Shown here in pieces: positions 55,647 through 64,000 of a DNA stretch of 64,000 nucleotides. The notes below the pieces were generated by a model. It was not told the DNA's origin and made no database searches. It was given only the letters and a program-made list of their open reading frames with translations. Each line of letters begins with the position of its first letter. Positions within the stretch are counted from its first letter, which is position 1. Source of the DNA: Prinsepia uniflora (taxonomy: Eukaryota; Streptophyta; Magnoliopsida; Rosales; Rosaceae); the NCBI GenBank assembly GCA_032719365.1, contig CM064870.1, positions 26,416,738 through 26,480,737 on the forward strand, in the 5' to 3' direction. The translations under genes and the position numbers were made by a program.

Positions 55647-56258
55647 ATGCCTCCCTGACGTGAACCCCGTGCACGTGTTGACGAGGGCAATGGAGGAAAT
55701 GGAGACACTGCGAGCATTGAGCGGGCTCAGCGCCTGGGTGCTACGCACTTCAGTGGGGGAACCGACCCTGAGGAAGCACACCAGTGGATTGACCGCTGGG
55801 AGAGGATTTTCGAGGTCATGCACTGTCCTCCGGAGGAGCGTGTCGTACTGGCGACTTTCCTACTGGATGGGAGCGCCTACCGATGGTGGCACAACCTTGT
55901 TTTGGCCGGCTGGACTGTTCACACCATCCCATGGGAGACTTTCTGAGAGCGGTTTCTCAACCAGTTCTATCCACGGTCGTTCCGCAACGCCCGTGAGGCG
56001 GAGTTTCTGCAACTCCGGCAGGGGGATCAGACTGTAGCAGAGTACGAGGAGACCTTCCTAATGTTGTCTCGCTTTGCTGAGAACTTCGTGATCACCGAGG
56101 CAGACCGATGTCGCAGATTTGACTGGGGCTTGCGACCTGAGATTCAGGCGATGGTGACTGCAACACCCTTTGCTTCCATGAGGGATCTGACTGATGCGGC
56201 GACCAGGGTTGAGAACAGTATCCTGGCTCGTCAGCGAGCTGAGGGGGAGACTCGGTGA
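55647..56258 (+). pseudogene. gag: gag of gypsy element 3, three nonsense codons
   Basis: Same start (MPP) and collinear with element 1 gag, but codon 4 (55656-55658), codon 100 (55944-55946) and codon 204 (56256-56258) are TGA where element 1 has CGA (Arg). All three are CpG-to-TpG changes. Between the stops the gag domain is conserved (HQWIDRWERIFEVMH, WWHNLV, AENFVITEADRCRRFDWGL). The frame is otherwise unbroken and runs into the pol frame below. No full-length Gag can be made without readthrough. An in-frame ATG at 55611 is the alternative start. Confidence 0.92.
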
Positions 56259-56273
56259 CGTGATCGCCCACAC

Positions 56274-59200
56274 TTGGGATTTTCGGGCCGTCGTGGCTCG
56301 AAGGGAGGACATTCTAGTGGATCTTCGTCTTCTGGCAGCCGAGGACGTTCTGGTCAGTTCAGGAGTCCTCAGAAGTCTGGACAGCGTTCTGGAGCTTGGC
56401 AGCGGTCTTACTCACCGATGAGCATCTCACCGGGAGGATACTCGGGTCGACCTAGGGAGGTCACATGCTTCGCTTGTGGGGAGCCGGGGCATTATGCTTC
56501 TGAGTGTCCACTGATTCGCGGCAGTACTGCGCCAGCGCAGAGCACAGCATCCCAGACTGACAGCAGCCGGACACGCGGTGTTGTGCGTGGCCGTGATCGA
56601 GGGGCTAGAGGACGGGGACGACCTGCAGAGTCTATGGCTCGTGTTTATGCTGTTACCCAACAGCAGGCCAGATCCATCCCGGGAGTGTTGACAGGTACTG
56701 TACATATTTATGGCATGGTTGTTCGTGCATTGATGGATTCGGGGGCAACTCATTCTTTTATTTCACCACGTTGTGCGAGTCTGTTGGGCCGTGAGGTGAC
56801 CGCACTTGAGCACGAGATGGGAGTGGGGACACCGATGGGTGTGACCTACCGGGTGAACCAGGAGATACGAGCTTGTCCTGTGGAAATTGAGGGAGTCGAA
56901 TTTCCGGCAGACTTAATCCAGATGAATGTTCACGATTTCGATGTGATACTTGGAGTCGATTGGTTGTCGGAGCACAATTCACTCATCGACTGTAGTAACA
57001 TGCGGTTGACTTTGAGAGGTCCAGGATTACCGGAAGTGATATTCCAGGGAGAGTGTGGAGACGCATCACCCAAGGTAATATCTGCACTCACAGCTACTAA
57101 ACTTTTACAGAAGGGGTGTCAGGGTTATCTTGCTTATGTGATAGAGTCTACGGATGAATCTTTGCGTATTGAGGATATTCCGATTGTGCGGGAATTTCCT
57201 GATGTCTTTCCAGGAGATTTACCTGGATTACCACCACCCAGGGAGATCGACTTTACGATCGAGTTACTCCCCGGGACTCGACCGATTTCACAAGCACCGT
57301 ATCGTATGGCACCGGCGGAACTACGGGAATTGAAAATCCAATTACAGGAATTGGTGGATCTAGGGTTTATCCGACCCAGTACATCACCATGGGGAGCGCC
57401 GGTCTTATTTGTGAAAAAGAAGGAGGGTAGTTTACGGTTGTGTGTGGATTATCGGCAGTTGAACAAGGCTACGGTAAGGAACCAGTATCCCTTACCCAGG
57501 ATCGATGATTTGTTCGATCAGTTACGAGGAGCGCGATATTTCTCCAAGATAGATCTGAGGTCAGGATACCATCAACTGAGAATAGCCGAGGGGGATGTTC
57601 AGAAAACAGCTTTTCGAACAAGGTATGGGCATTATGAGTTCTTGGTGATGTCCTTTGGATTGACGAATGCACCAGCGGCATTCATGGACTTGATGAATCG
57701 AGTCTTTCGAGCATACTTGGATAAATTTGTGATAGTGTTTATTGGCGACATCTTGGTGTATTCCAAGAGTGTCAGGGCTCATGAGGAACACTTACGAAGG
57801 GTATTGGGTAAACTACGACAGGAGCAGCTGTATGCTAAGTTAAGCAAGTGTCAGTTTTGGCTAAATAGTATTGGATTCTTAGGTCACATTATATCACCCG
57901 AGGGGATAAGTGTGGATCCTCAGAAAACGGAGGCTGTGACAAATTGGCCAAGACCGACCACGGTGACGGAAGTGCGAAGTTTTGTTGGGTTAGTAGGCTA
58001 CTATCGGAGATTCGTAGAGGGTTTCTCCCAGATTGCCGCACCATTGACTCGGTTAACCCGGAAAGGGGTGAAGTTTGTGTGGGACGATCAGTGTGAACAG
58101 AGTTTTCAGGAATTAAAGTTCCGATTAACCACTGCACCTGTCCTTGCATTACCAGACAGCAGTGGAGAGTTCGTGGTATATAGTGATGCATCGCTGCAGG
58201 GTTTGGGTTGTGTATTGATGCAGAATGGAAAAGTGATTGCTTACGCTTCCCGGCAGCTGAAGACGCACGAGTTGAACTACCCTACTCATGATTTGGAATT
58301 GGCAGCGGTGGTTCATGCTCTAAAGATCTGGAGACATCATTTGTTCGGTGTGACATGCCGAATATTCACCGATCACCAGAGTCTTAAACATTTGTTCACT
58401 CAGAAGGAACTCAACATGAGACAGCGGAGATGGTTGGAGTTGTTGAAGGATTATGATTGTACCATCGAGTACCATCCTGGCAAGGCAAATGTTGTAGCTG
58501 ATGCACTTAGCAGGAAGTCGGCGGGATCAGTTGCGCATTTGAGATTGGTGTATCTTCCTTTGCTAGTGGAACTCCGAAAGAGCGGAGTTATGTTAGGGAT
58601 GGACGATCAGGGAGCCTTGTTGGCTAGCTTTCATGTGCGACCCGTGTTGGTCGACAGGATCATCGAGGCTCAACTACAGGACCAGATACTTTGTGATTAC
58701 AGGAACGAGGTTGAATCCGGACAGAGACAAGATTTCTCTGTCAGGGGCGATGGAGCATTAGTAAAGCTTGGGAGATTGTGTGTACCTGCGGTACCAGAGT
58801 TGAGGAGAGAGATTTTAGACGAGGCCCACAGTTCGGCCTATGCTATGCATCCAGGAGGGACAAAGATGTACCGTACCCTCCGGGACTATTATTGGTGGCC
58901 AGGGATGAAGAGGGAGATAGCTGAGTTTGTCAGCAAATGTTTGATCTGTCAGCAGGTCAAAGCAGAACGGCAGCGTCCGTATGGGGCTATGCAGCCACTT
59001 CCAATTCCACAATGGAAGTGGGATCATATTACAATGGACTTTGTCTTCAAGTTACCGAAGACAAGGAGTGGAGTTGATGGAGTCTGGGTAATAGTGGACC
59101 GGTTGACTAAATCAGCGCATTTTCTGCCTGTACGTGAGACGTACAAGCTCAACCGTTTGGCCCGGTTATTCATTAACGAGATCATCCGACTACACGGTAC

Positions 59201-60074
59201 CCCAGAGTCGATCGTGTCGGATCGGTATCCGCGTTTCACATCCAGATTTTGGAGGAGTCTGCAAACTGCCTTAGGTACGAAATTGCATTTCAGTACGGCA
59301 TTCCATCCTCAGACCGACGGGCAGTCTGAAAGGACGATACAGACTCTCGAAGACATGATGAGAGCTTGTGTATTGCAATTCCAGGATTCGTGGGCTGATC
59401 GATTGCCATTGATGGAGTTTGCCTACAATAACAGCTACCAGGCGAGTATAGGGATGGCACCATATGAGGCACTGTATGGTCGACAGTGCAGAACACCGGT
59501 ATGCTGGATGGAGATCGGAGAAAGAACTGCAGTGGGGCCGGATCTGATGGATATGACCCAGGAGACAGTTCGGGTTATTCGGGAGAGATTGAAGGCGGCC
59601 CAGGATCGTCAGAAAAGCTATGCAGATCGACGGATCCGAGATTTAGAGTTCGAGGTTGGTGACTTCGTCTTTTTAAAGTTATCGCCGTGGAAAGGGATTC
59701 TTCGATTTGGACGACGTGGGAGATTGAGTCCTCGTTATATCGGACCATATGAGATTGTCGAGAGGATTGGTCCGGTGGCTTACCGTTTAGCACTACCTTC
59801 GGAGCTTTCCCGAGTACATGACGTGTTTCATGTATCGATGCTACGGAAGTATCTTCGGGATGACTCTCATGCACTGCCAGAGCAACCACTGGAACTGATG
59901 ACGGATTTGAGTTTCGAGGAACGGCCAGTGCAGATTCTGGATAGGAAGGAAAAAGTCTTAAGGAACAAGACGATTTCTTTGGTTAAGGTACTATGGCGGA
60001 ACGACGAGGTGGAGGAAGCGACGTGGGAACCCGAGGAGTTGATGAGAGGGCAGTACCCATACTTGTTTGAGTAA
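56274..60074 (+). CDS. pol: gypsy element 3 knuckle-pol open frame, RT catalytic Asp lost
   Basis: Open frame of 1266 residues in the same frame as gag, beginning in the Gly/Ser/Arg linker. CCHC knuckle at residues 65-78 (CFACGEPGHYASEC), protease DSGATHSF with Asp155, RT with VDYRQLNKAT, VMSFGLTNAP and FIGD (Gly491, codon GGC at 57744-57746, in place of Asp), RNase H with SDASLQGLG and TDHQSLKHL, integrase H-H-C-C, Asp in MDFV, VSDRYPRF with Tyr985 where Asp is usual, Glu in QSERT, GPY-type block and a degenerate chromodomain ending at the family's normal C-terminus (YPYLFE). Protease and integrase keep their catalytic residues; RT should be inactive. Met at 56274 is only the first Met after the last gag stop, not a natural start. 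Confidence 0.92.
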   Translation: MGFSGRRGSKGGHSSGSSSSGSRGRSGQFRSPQKSGQRSGAWQRSYSPMSISPGGYSGRPREVTCFACGEPGHYASECPLIRGSTAPAQSTASQTDSSRTRGVVRGRDRGARGRGRPAESMARVYAVTQQQARSIPGVLTGTVHIYGMVVRALMDSGATHSFISPRCASLLGREVTALEHEMGVGTPMGVTYRVNQEIRACPVEIEGVEFPADLIQMNVHDFDVILGVDWLSEHNSLIDCSNMRLTLRGPGLPEVIFQGECGDASPKVISALTATKLLQKGCQGYLAYVIESTDESLRIEDIPIVREFPDVFPGDLPGLPPPREIDFTIELLPGTRPISQAPYRMAPAELRELKIQLQELVDLGFIRPSTSPWGAPVLFVKKKEGSLRLCVDYRQLNKATVRNQYPLPRIDDLFDQLRGARYFSKIDLRSGYHQLRIAEGDVQKTAFRTRYGHYEFLVMSFGLTNAPAAFMDLMNRVFRAYLDKFVIVFIGDILVYSKSVRAHEEHLRRVLGKLRQEQLYAKLSKCQFWLNSIGFLGHIISPEGISVDPQKTEAVTNWPRPTTVTEVRSFVGLVGYYRRFVEGFSQIAAPLTRLTRKGVKFVWDDQCEQSFQELKFRLTTAPVLALPDSSGEFVVYSDASLQGLGCVLMQNGKVIAYASRQLKTHELNYPTHDLELAAVVHALKIWRHHLFGVTCRIFTDHQSLKHLFTQKELNMRQRRWLELLKDYDCTIEYHPGKANVVADALSRKSAGSVAHLRLVYLPLLVELRKSGVMLGMDDQGALLASFHVRPVLVDRIIEAQLQDQILCDYRNEVESGQRQDFSVRGDGALVKLGRLCVPAVPELRREILDEAHSSAYAMHPGGTKMYRTLRDYYWWPGMKREIAEFVSKCLICQQVKAERQRPYGAMQPLPIPQWKWDHITMDFVFKLPKTRSGVDGVWVIVDRLTKSAHFLPVRETYKLNRLARLFINEIIRLHGTPESIVSDRYPRFTSRFWRSLQTALGTKLHFSTAFHPQTDGQSERTIQTLEDMMRACVLQFQDSWADRLPLMEFAYNNSYQASIGMAPYEALYGRQCRTPVCWMEIGERTAVGPDLMDMTQETVRVIRERLKAAQDRQKSYADRRIRDLEFEVGDFVFLKLSPWKGILRFGRRGRLSPRYIGPYEIVERIGPVAYRLALPSELSRVHDVFHVSMLRKYLRDDSHALPEQPLELMTDLSFEERPVQILDRKEKVLRNKTISLVKVLWRNDEVEEATWEPEELMRGQYPYLFE

Positions 60075-60092
60075 ATTTCGAGGACGAAATTT
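60073..60092 (+). other. Inverted motif after pol stop, element 3
   Basis: AAATTTCGAGGACGAAATTT overlaps the TAA stop and is identical to element 2. Confidence 0.6.
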
Positions 60093-60095
60093 CTG

Positions 60096-60109
60096 TAAGG
60101 AGGGTAGGT
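60096..60109 (+). other. Polypurine tract, element 3
   Basis: TAAGGAGGGTAGGT directly precedes the 3' LTR. Confidence 0.8.
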
Positions 60110-62707
60110 TGTAACGACCCGAACCAAAATAATAATATTTTAATGTAAAAAGACTGTTTTACCCTTGGGGGAAAACTTTGACTTTTTCTCGGGAAATAAT
60201 TCGGACTTTGACCCATGACTATGACGTAGATCGGGACGTCACGAATCCGTAGACAGGCGGCACGCCGAAATCTGAGTTCGTATGAAGAAGTTATGGTCAA
60301 GGAAGCGTTTTAGCGGAATTTACGAACCGAGAACAACGGAATAAAATAATAATTTATTACGGAAATCCGTGCCAACCTAATATTTAAATCAAACCGATGG
60401 ATTGGTGACAAGTGTCACCCATCCAAGGCCACACTATTTCAATAAAGCAATTAACACTATTTAATCAATTTTAATATTCATTATTTTTCCCTCCAATTAA
60501 CCCTAGCCTTTGGATCTGCTGCTCAAGTGAATCTTGGCCCTCCATTTCTCATCTGCTCCCTTGTTCATGCACGTTCTATTTCTGCTTTTTCTTACAAACA
60601 CACAAACACACACATCCATTCCCCCTTCACACCCGTGCTTCTCTTCCCATTTTCTCTCAAACCAGGCGATCGAACCAGCCACTCTCACACCACCACCCGA
60701 TCACCAGCTGCATCACCAACATCCACTAACCATCACCGAGCATCACCGGCAGCCACCACCCCATTTCCCAGCCCTGAAAATCCCGTCCAAAACACGACCC
60801 GAAAACCTCAAGGAAACGGGTCCAAGAAGCAAAACTCGTTAACCACCTCACCTCGACGCGGGAGGAGCTCCAGTCTGCACCGTGGGGATCCTAGGAGCGT
60901 AACTGGACGACGGCGAGGGCTACGGCGGCGTGACGGCGGCGGTAAGAATCAAAACCCGACAAGCCCGTTTTCCTTCCCTGTTCGACCCGATCGTGTTTAA
61001 TGCTTAGAAATTGATTGTTAGGTGATAGACATGTCCTAGGGTGAGAGACGAGTCGTTTGGGACTGGGTTGGACGACGGAGACGCCGTGGATCACCGGAGA
61101 CGACGACCGGACCGTGACCGTGAGTTTCAGAGACATTCTGGTGAGTTTCTTCCCACTTTCTTCTTGTTTTGAGGTTGTAGAACCATAGGACAGACCTAGA
61201 CGATCCCATAGGGATCAACCCCGTCGAAAATGGTGGCCGGAATCGTGTGGTGGAATCGGGTCAAACCGTGGGTCGACGGCGACCCGGTTCCAGTCAAACG
61301 GGTCGACCCGGTACTGTAGCATGATGACGTCATCATGCTGACGTCACTTCTGACGTCATGATGACGTCATCCTGTTAGATGTTGTCAGACCAGGGACCAA
61401 TCAGAACGTGCCACGTGTCACCTGACAAGTGTCAGTGATGACGTCATGCTGACGTCAGCGGTACTGTAGCAGCGTTGACCCACGCGTTGACCAGGCGCGT
61501 GGGGGCGCGTGTGAACAGTAATTTTGGTGGGGCCGTTACCATTTTCAAGGTTTCGACGATACGGATCCAATGGAGGTGGTTTCGTGTCGATCGGAGATCG
61601 TTATGTCAGTCAAAATGGGGTTTGAAGCACCAGGAATAGTGCCCGGGATGCGTTTTTGAGGCGGATCTGTTCTAGGGTCTTAGTATTGATATTATAGGGT
61701 CCTTAAGTAACCCTCAGGAGTACTAATACAGGTTTATAGAGATCGTTGAGCAGCAAGGACCGAGTGTGAGTGGGCTGTTTGATTTATAAAAGGCTTGCAT
61801 GCATAAATTGTTTTACTATTTCCACTGATGAGTCTTATAAACTGCTTACATATGTTATTACACTGTTTTGGGCATGAGACCCGTCTGGATTATATGTGGA
61901 TTTTGTTTGGGATGTCCGGGGGACATAGGGTAAACTATACTGTTATTGTACTGTACTTTCCTACCTGTGTATATTGTCTCCTCCAGGGAGGGTCGTTGGC
62001 CTGGGTGGACCCTGGAGTAGTCACGGGGCTCTGACTGAGTGGAGTTGACCCCCGTTGGGCTGCTTACTCTCAGGAAGGCATGTTCATATACCTCGGGCAG
62101 TGACCGGGATACCGGGAGCTGATGTACCTAGAGAGTCTCGGGTGTGAGACCCTGAGTGGCAACGCGTAGCCTTAGAACCGTGACATCATTTGGGTTGGGT
62201 TTTTACAGTGCACTGATATGTTAGTTTCACCTTACGATTATTATTGTGGTTCATTGGTTTATAATATTATGTTTTCACTGCATGCAAGATTTGGAAAACG
62301 GAGGGGTAAAAACCTTATGATTATTTTATTATTAAATTGATTTCTAAACTGTTATTTTTGGCCCACTCACCCTTGTTTTACTGACCCCTCCAGACCCTGA
62401 CACGGCAATAGAGGAGGAGGATCCGGAGGAGGAGGCAGAGGTTTAGTTTGCCTAGCTGTGCACCTGTACACCCACTTGTGGGTAGGTTGAGCACCGAATA
62501 AATGTACTCTGACTAGTGTGCTCGCATGTTGTATTTTACTTTCCCTTGTCTGACAGTATCACTTTAAACACTGTGTTTGTACATTATCTATCTATGTGAG
62601 TCTTCGGTTTTTATTTAAGGGTAATTTTGGTATGTTTAGAGTCATTGTCAGACGGGAGCGGGTCACGTCCCCGGGTGGTCCCAGTGGGATTGGGACGGGT
62701 CCTGTCA
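60110..62707 (+). repeat. 3' LTR of gypsy element 3 (2598 bp)
   Basis: Same length as 52537-55134, with about five substitutions by eye (for example near 61164, 61378, 61534, 61631 and 62439). TATA-like box at 61784. It ends TGTCA; the next bases are CATGG, with no matching duplication at the left of the array. Confidence 0.94.
61325..61457 (+). promoter_or_regulatory. TGACGTCA octamer cluster in 3' LTR
   Basis: The same six octamers as in the shared LTR, shifted by 7573 bp. If this LTR drives transcription, the target would be flanking DNA to the right. Confidence 0.55.
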
Positions 62708-63384
62708 CATGGCCCAACTAAGGGACAAGGACAAAAAAACAGTTTTAGAACCTACTGAGCTTTCTAAACTCAAATATGAAACACTCAAATCTCATTCTTA
62801 TGAATGAATGTGAATTTGAATTTTGATCAAGTTACTAATGTTGTCCTTCCTACCCCTTGTAGGTTCCAAAATAAACACAAAAGGAAGGTGTTGGTAGCCC
62901 TCTATCTAGTCCCACTCCTCAAGACCAAAGGAAAGGTCTAAAGATCCGAACCAGAAATTAGGGTCAATTTGGGAATTTTTGTGGAAAAGGAAGATTGTAC
63001 CTTCGGTTCCGGAGGCGTTTCTTAGTCAACTTAATTTTAGGGGCACTTTTGGACATGTTTTCTGACTATTATGTAGATATCAAACTCCCGAGTTCATAGG
63101 CAGGTGCCACATGGAAATCAAAATTCGAATATGAATGTTATATTTCTAAAATGATAAGGGCTTAACGGTAGTTTTGGAAAAGTTTAAGGATTAAATACTT
63201 GGTCACACTCACTCTGCTCATGGGTTTGGTCTAGTTTCACTCCCTCTCTTTCTTTCTTTCTTTCTTTCTCTCTCTCTCTCTCTCTTCTCGTGTGTACCTT
63301 CCTCAACCACGATGTTCAACTTCAAATTTGTGGATTGAATTGAAAGAATCTGAGGCTAGAGATGCGTTCATCTCGAGGCCATGA
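62708..63384. other. Spacer, right half resembling a decayed gypsy LTR start
   Basis: 62708-62960 shows nothing recognisable. 63000-63190 resembles the early part of the long gypsy LTRs (GAGTTCATAGGCAGGTGCCACATGGAAATC, compare 25297 and 40095), so it may be an old LTR fragment. 63240-63290 is a CTTT/CT microsatellite. No coding is supported. Confidence 0.45.
63246..63289. repeat. CTTT/CT microsatellite
   Basis: (CTTT)n followed by (CT)n, about 44 bp. Confidence 0.85.
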
Positions 63385-63707
63385 TGTCAGGACCCGACCC
63401 TCCTTGGTCAGGACCCAACTCATCTAACACTATATTGTCCGCTTTGGGCCTCGCCCTCACGGTTTTGTTTTCGGGAGCTCATGGTGCAACTTCCCAGGGG
63501 GTCACCCATCATGGAATTGCACAAGCCTCAACTCGCTTAACGTTGGAGTTCGAATCCCCCCCAAAGCCACTTGAGCTCCCAAAAGGCCTAGTGCTAGATA
63601 GGTGTATGCCTACACATTTAAGCCACACCACCATCCTTTCCCAGACCATTCCCCCCTCACAGGAATGTGGGATCGTTCACCGTTCCCTCCAGGACACGGG
63701 TCTTACA
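63385..63707 (-). repeat. Cassandra 3' LTR (323 bp)
   Basis: Complete LTR in complement with the C-box complement CTTCCCAGGGGGTCACCC near 63491. It is similar to 55206-55534. Confidence 0.9.
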
Positions 63708-63777
63708 ATCCACCCCCTTAGGGCCCAGCATCCTCGCTGGCACAGTTCCTAGTCGGGGTCTGGCTCTGATACCAAAT

Positions 63778-64000
63778 TGTCAGGACCCGACCCTCCTCGG
63801 TCAGGACCCAACTCATCTAGCACTATATTGTCCGCTTTGGGCCTCGTCCTCACGGTTTTGTTTTCGGGAGCTCATGGTGCAACTTCCCAGGGGGTCACCC
63901 ATCATGGAAGTGCACAAGCCTCAACTCGCTTAACTTTGGGGTTCGAATCCCCCCCAAAGCCACTTGAGCTACCAAAAGGCCTAGTGCTAGATAGGTGTTT
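63778..64000 (-). repeat. Cassandra 5' LTR, partial
   Basis: Begins with the complement of CCTGACA and matches 63385 onward. It is truncated by the window edge. Confidence 0.9.

Larger units (their letters stand above)
52537..62707 (+). mobile_element. Ty3/gypsy element 3 (Tekay/Del-type), full length with Cassandra insert
   Basis: LTR 52537-55134, primer site, Cassandra unit, second primer site, gag-pol 55647-60074, polypurine tract, LTR 60110-62707. Both LTRs are 2598 bp and differ at about five positions by eye, so the structure is very young. The left LTR is at the same time the 3' LTR of element 2, which explains the absence of a target duplication. Gag has three nonsense codons and RT lacks its first catalytic Asp. 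It carries cis signals for mobilisation by another copy. Confidence 0.94.
63385..64000 (-). mobile_element. Cassandra TRIM element, reversed, cut by window end
   Basis: Minus-strand structure: 5' LTR from beyond the window to 63778, primer site TGGTATCAGAGCC (63763-63775 in complement) after spacer AT, short internal region 63708-63777 ending in a purine tract (AAGGGGGTGGAT), and 3' LTR 63385-63707 (323 bp, TGTAAGACCCG to CCTGACA). 5S-like A and C boxes are present in both LTRs. There is no coding capacity. The left flank is CATGA; the right flank lies outside. Confidence 0.92.

Noticed and set aside
56274..60074. A 1266-residue open frame could be taken for a host protein gene
   Set aside because: It carries knuckle, protease, RT, RNase H and integrase in gypsy order and lies between LTRs; it is retrotransposon pol.

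Overview
This window looks like a repeat-dense, probably heterochromatic stretch of a flowering-plant nuclear genome, most likely a eudicot. The evidence is Ty3/gypsy chromovirus (Tekay/Del-type) polyproteins with LTRs of 2.6-3.1 kb, Ty1/copia elements primed by initiator tRNA-Met, an L1-type LINE, Cassandra TRIM elements carrying a 5S-rRNA-like domain, and a non-coding Athila/Tat-like derivative with a GGCGCCGTTGCC-type primer site. I found no host gene, tRNA, genuine rRNA gene or CRISPR array. All long open frames belong to transposons, and nearly all of those are broken.

Layout. 1-2512: reversed remnant of a gypsy element (LTR start plus 3' non-coding part). 2513-11496: gypsy element 1 (+), with a truncated 5' LTR, a gag-pol broken by two stops and a frameshift, and a complete 3' LTR. 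11497-16696: AT-rich DNA, then a heavily decayed forward copia element ending in a short 3' LTR. 17256-24190: a reversed LINE split by a structurally complete reversed copia element (17854-23020, target duplication GCTCG). 24351-32173: a second reversed copia element (target duplication CTAAA), itself split by a 3.1-kb gypsy solo LTR (25089-28192, target duplication CCAAA). 32482-38340: a non-coding LTR element containing a Cassandra solo LTR. 38341-44579: degraded gypsy LTRs. 44580-46043: a reversed LTR fragment of the non-coding element. 46138-49166: another non-coding element with ~0.9-kb direct repeats. 49167-62707: a tandem gypsy array (truncated body, shared LTR, second body, LTR; period 7573 bp). 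63385-64000: a reversed Cassandra element running off the window.

Main points of interest. (1) In gypsy element 3 a one-LTR Cassandra unit sits exactly between two copies of the primer binding site, the structure expected if a one-LTR Cassandra circle recombined at the shared 13-bp site. (2) The two gypsy copies with long open frames share a Gly in place of the first catalytic Asp of reverse transcriptase, whereas the copy with an intact FIDD motif has a broken reading frame. (3) The gypsy LTRs carry a cluster of four to six TGACGTCA octamers upstream of a TATA box. (4) The left end of the tandem array has a 12-bp filler copied from 29 bp inside the element.

Nesting order. The LINE was hit by copia 1. 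Copia 2 was hit by a gypsy element that later collapsed to a solo LTR. The non-coding element at 32.5 kb was hit by Cassandra. The tandem gypsy array is the youngest layer: its two LTRs and two bodies differ by only a handful of bases by eye.
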